From an uncultured Bacteroides sp. (lineage in GTDB: Bacteria; Bacteroidota; Bacteroidia; Bacteroidales; Bacteroidaceae): a stretch of DNA of 64,000 nt. The notes beneath the pieces are model-generated. The model was not told where the DNA came from and ran no database searches. It worked only from the letters and a program-made list of their open reading frames with translations. Of this stretch, positions 63,026 to 64,000 are shown piece after piece (the stretch's first letter is position 1; the number at the start of each line of letters is the position of its first letter). The stretch is from the NCBI RefSeq assembly GCF_910586915.1, contig NZ_CAJULN010000002.1, positions 120,738-184,737 of the forward strand, given 5' to 3'. Position numbers and translations under genes: made by a program.

Positions 63026-63310
63026 ATGCTTACGTTCAGCCTATCGGTTAGCGGAGAATTGCCTAAGATTTAATTTTCCGTTGCCTACAGACTAACGGTC
63101 GGAATGCATAAATTTATTCGTCTGACTATAGTTGAACTTGCGTCTGACTGTAGTGTTTCTTTCGTCTGACTATAGTCAGACGAAACGGTCACTATAGTCA
63201 GACGAATAAATTTTAGTAAGAAAACCGACAGACATTCGCATGGCAGCCGACAGGCCATCGCAGGAAAAAGATTAGTTTTATATAAGGCTCATGCGTGTGT
63301 ATACAACGTT
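63025..63310 (-). repeat. Palindromic intergenic element, copy 2
   Basis: About 286 bp nearly identical to 23016-23299 in reverse orientation, with the same four ACTATAGT-type units and 24-nt central palindrome. Differences are a few substitutions and a one-base indel. It is bordered by the IS982 remnant on one side and the Arc-like gene's downstream region on the other. Confidence 0.9.
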
Positions 63311-63348
63311 TTCGGGTAGGCAAAAGTATCGGAAAGTACATCGGGGAA

Positions 63349-63570
63349 TCAGCTTCCCGCCGCATCTTTTTCCGATGCTGACGAACTATTGCCCGCCTTG
63401 CAAGATTTCTTTTTCAAACGTCCGCTTTTCCGCAAGGCTTCGGCAATAATCCATTGAAGTTGCCCGTTCGTACTCCGAAACTCGTCAGCCGCCCATTTTT
63501 CAATGGCCTCCATAGTTTCAGTATCCACGCGCAAAACAAAACTCTTTATTGAAGATTCTTTTTTAGCCAC
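63349..63570 (-). CDS. Small Arc/ribbon-helix-helix-like protein
   Basis: A 73-aa protein. SFVLRVDTETMEAIEKWAADEF followed by STNGQLQWIIAEALRKSG matches the Arc/MetJ ribbon-helix-helix fold (beta strand then two helices), so DNA binding as a dimer is likely. The tail is rich in Lys and Ser. It lies 31 bp after the SPFH gene and is probably cotranscribed with it; no toxin gene is adjacent. Its role is unknown. Confidence 0.8.
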   Translation of the reverse strand: MAKKESSIKSFVLRVDTETMEAIEKWAADEFRSTNGQLQWIIAEALRKSGRLKKKSCKAGNSSSASEKDAAGS

Positions 63571-63601
63571 TCCTGTTACATTTCTATTTTTTAATTGTTA
63601 A

Positions 63602-64000
63602 TCAATGGTTCAGCGTACCTGCATTGACAACCGGTTGCGCAGCTTCGTCCGCACACAGCACCACAAGCAAATTACTTACCATAGCCGCTTTCTTTTCTTC
63701 GTCCAACTCCACAATTTCCTCTTCAGAAAGTTTCTGTAACGCCATACGCACCATAGACACGGCACCTTCTACTATCTTTTCACGGGCACTGATAATAGCC
63801 GATGCTTGTTGTCGACGCAACATAACCGCCGCAATTTCAGGTGCATAAGCCAAGTAATTGATACGCGCTTCTACAATCTCCATACCTGCCATAGCCAAAC
63901 GCTCGTTTAATTTTTGTTCCAACTGGTCATTAATTTCATCGCCGCCACTACGCAAAGTCAACTCACTCCGGTCGGTCTCATTGTCGTCATAAGCATAGAG
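63602..64000 (-). CDS. SPFH/Band 7 domain protein, C-terminal part (partial)
   Basis: The reading frame is open to the right edge, so the gene starts outside the window. The visible 132 residues contain the end of a Band 7 domain (RLAMAGMEIVEARINYLAYAPEIA) and the helical segment after it (MLRRQQASAIISAREKIVEGAVSMV), typical of stomatin/prohibitin-like membrane scaffold proteins. The C-terminus ends in NAGTLNH. A TTG at 63961 is not a real start. Confidence 0.88.
   Translation of the reverse strand, partial: LYAYDDNETDRSELTLRSGGDEINDQLEQKLNERLAMAGMEIVEARINYLAYAPEIAAVMLRRQQASAIISAREKIVEGAVSMVRMALQKLSEEEIVELDEEKKAAMVSNLLVVLCADEAAQPVVNAGTLNH

Noticed and set aside
62753..63073. A plus-strand open frame over the IS remnant
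   Set aside because: The opposite strand gives clear IS982 transposase motifs; the plus frame is its shadow.
1..64000. CRISPR array, rRNA operon, prophage or integrative element
   Set aside because: No regularly spaced direct repeats, no rRNA sequence and no integrase, relaxase or phage structural genes were seen; only the IS982 remnant is mobile DNA.

Overview
The window is a chromosomal segment of a Bacteroides species. Supporting signs are two SusC/SusD-type polysaccharide utilisation loci (PULs), lipoproteins with acidic residues after the lipobox cysteine, -7 promoter elements of the form TAnnTTTG without Shine-Dalgarno sequences, ECF sigma/FecR-type anti-sigma pairs and a fused lpxC-fabZ gene. 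The gene order (gap, dcp, recF, ribH, then an M60/GH109/GH2 PUL) resembles, from memory and unchecked, the area around BT_4240-BT_4263 of B. thetaiotaomicron; I do not assign a species.

Region 1 (1-8.7 kb) is housekeeping: the end of GAPDH, an M3 dipeptidase, a lipoprotein, dCMP deaminase, a C-terminal processing protease, 5-formyl-THF cyclo-ligase, a convergent DciA-like/recF pair, a TPR membrane protein, ribH, and tRNA-Tyr/tRNA-Gly.

Region 2 (8.7-42.3 kb) is a host-glycan island starting just after tRNA-Gly. A GH109/GH110 pair, typed for blood-group A and B determinants, is followed by two paralogous PULs transcribed away from each other. The left PUL reads leftward: sigma factor (24.1 kb), anti-sigma, SusC with an STN domain, SusD, an F5/8C lipoprotein and an M60 mucin peptidase, then a terminator and a second, lone sigma gene. 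The right PUL reads rightward: anti-sigma, SusC, SusD, a DUF1735/F5-8C lipoprotein, M60 peptidase, GH109, a YitT membrane protein, GH2 beta-galactosidase and a NahK-like sugar kinase. Together they read as mucin O-glycan use: glycopeptide cleavage and binding at the surface, exo-trimming in the periplasm, and phosphorylation of a released amino sugar in the cytosol.

The most striking signal is in the regulators of these PULs. In each anti-sigma gene a 19-20 nt stretch just before the transmembrane codons is repeated exactly, in inverted orientation, in the noncoding DNA upstream. The two pairs differ in sequence but sit at the same codon register and share the form AGTTC-N5-GAACT, which I recall as a class of DNA-inversion site in B. 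fragilis. Both PULs therefore look like partly intragenic invertons that would cut the sigma-binding domain off the sensor.

Region 3 (42.3-60.2 kb) is housekeeping: truA with a DMT transporter and a DUF3256 lipoprotein-like gene, a DUF5715 lipoprotein with an M15-like metal site, PhoH, purC, ubiE, aroE, a hydrolase, TPM and LemA proteins, a PurM-like protein, prfA, pyrF, the lpxD-lpxC/fabZ-lpxA lipid A genes, a pRiA4b ORF-3-like gene and miaA (TTG start).

Region 4 (60.2-64 kb) is decayed and mobile DNA: a BlaR1-type sensor gene broken by several lesions beside an intact BlaI-type repressor, an IS982-type transposase remnant, a ~285-bp palindromic element that also occurs inverted at 23.0-23.3 kb, an Arc-like protein and the end of an SPFH-domain protein.
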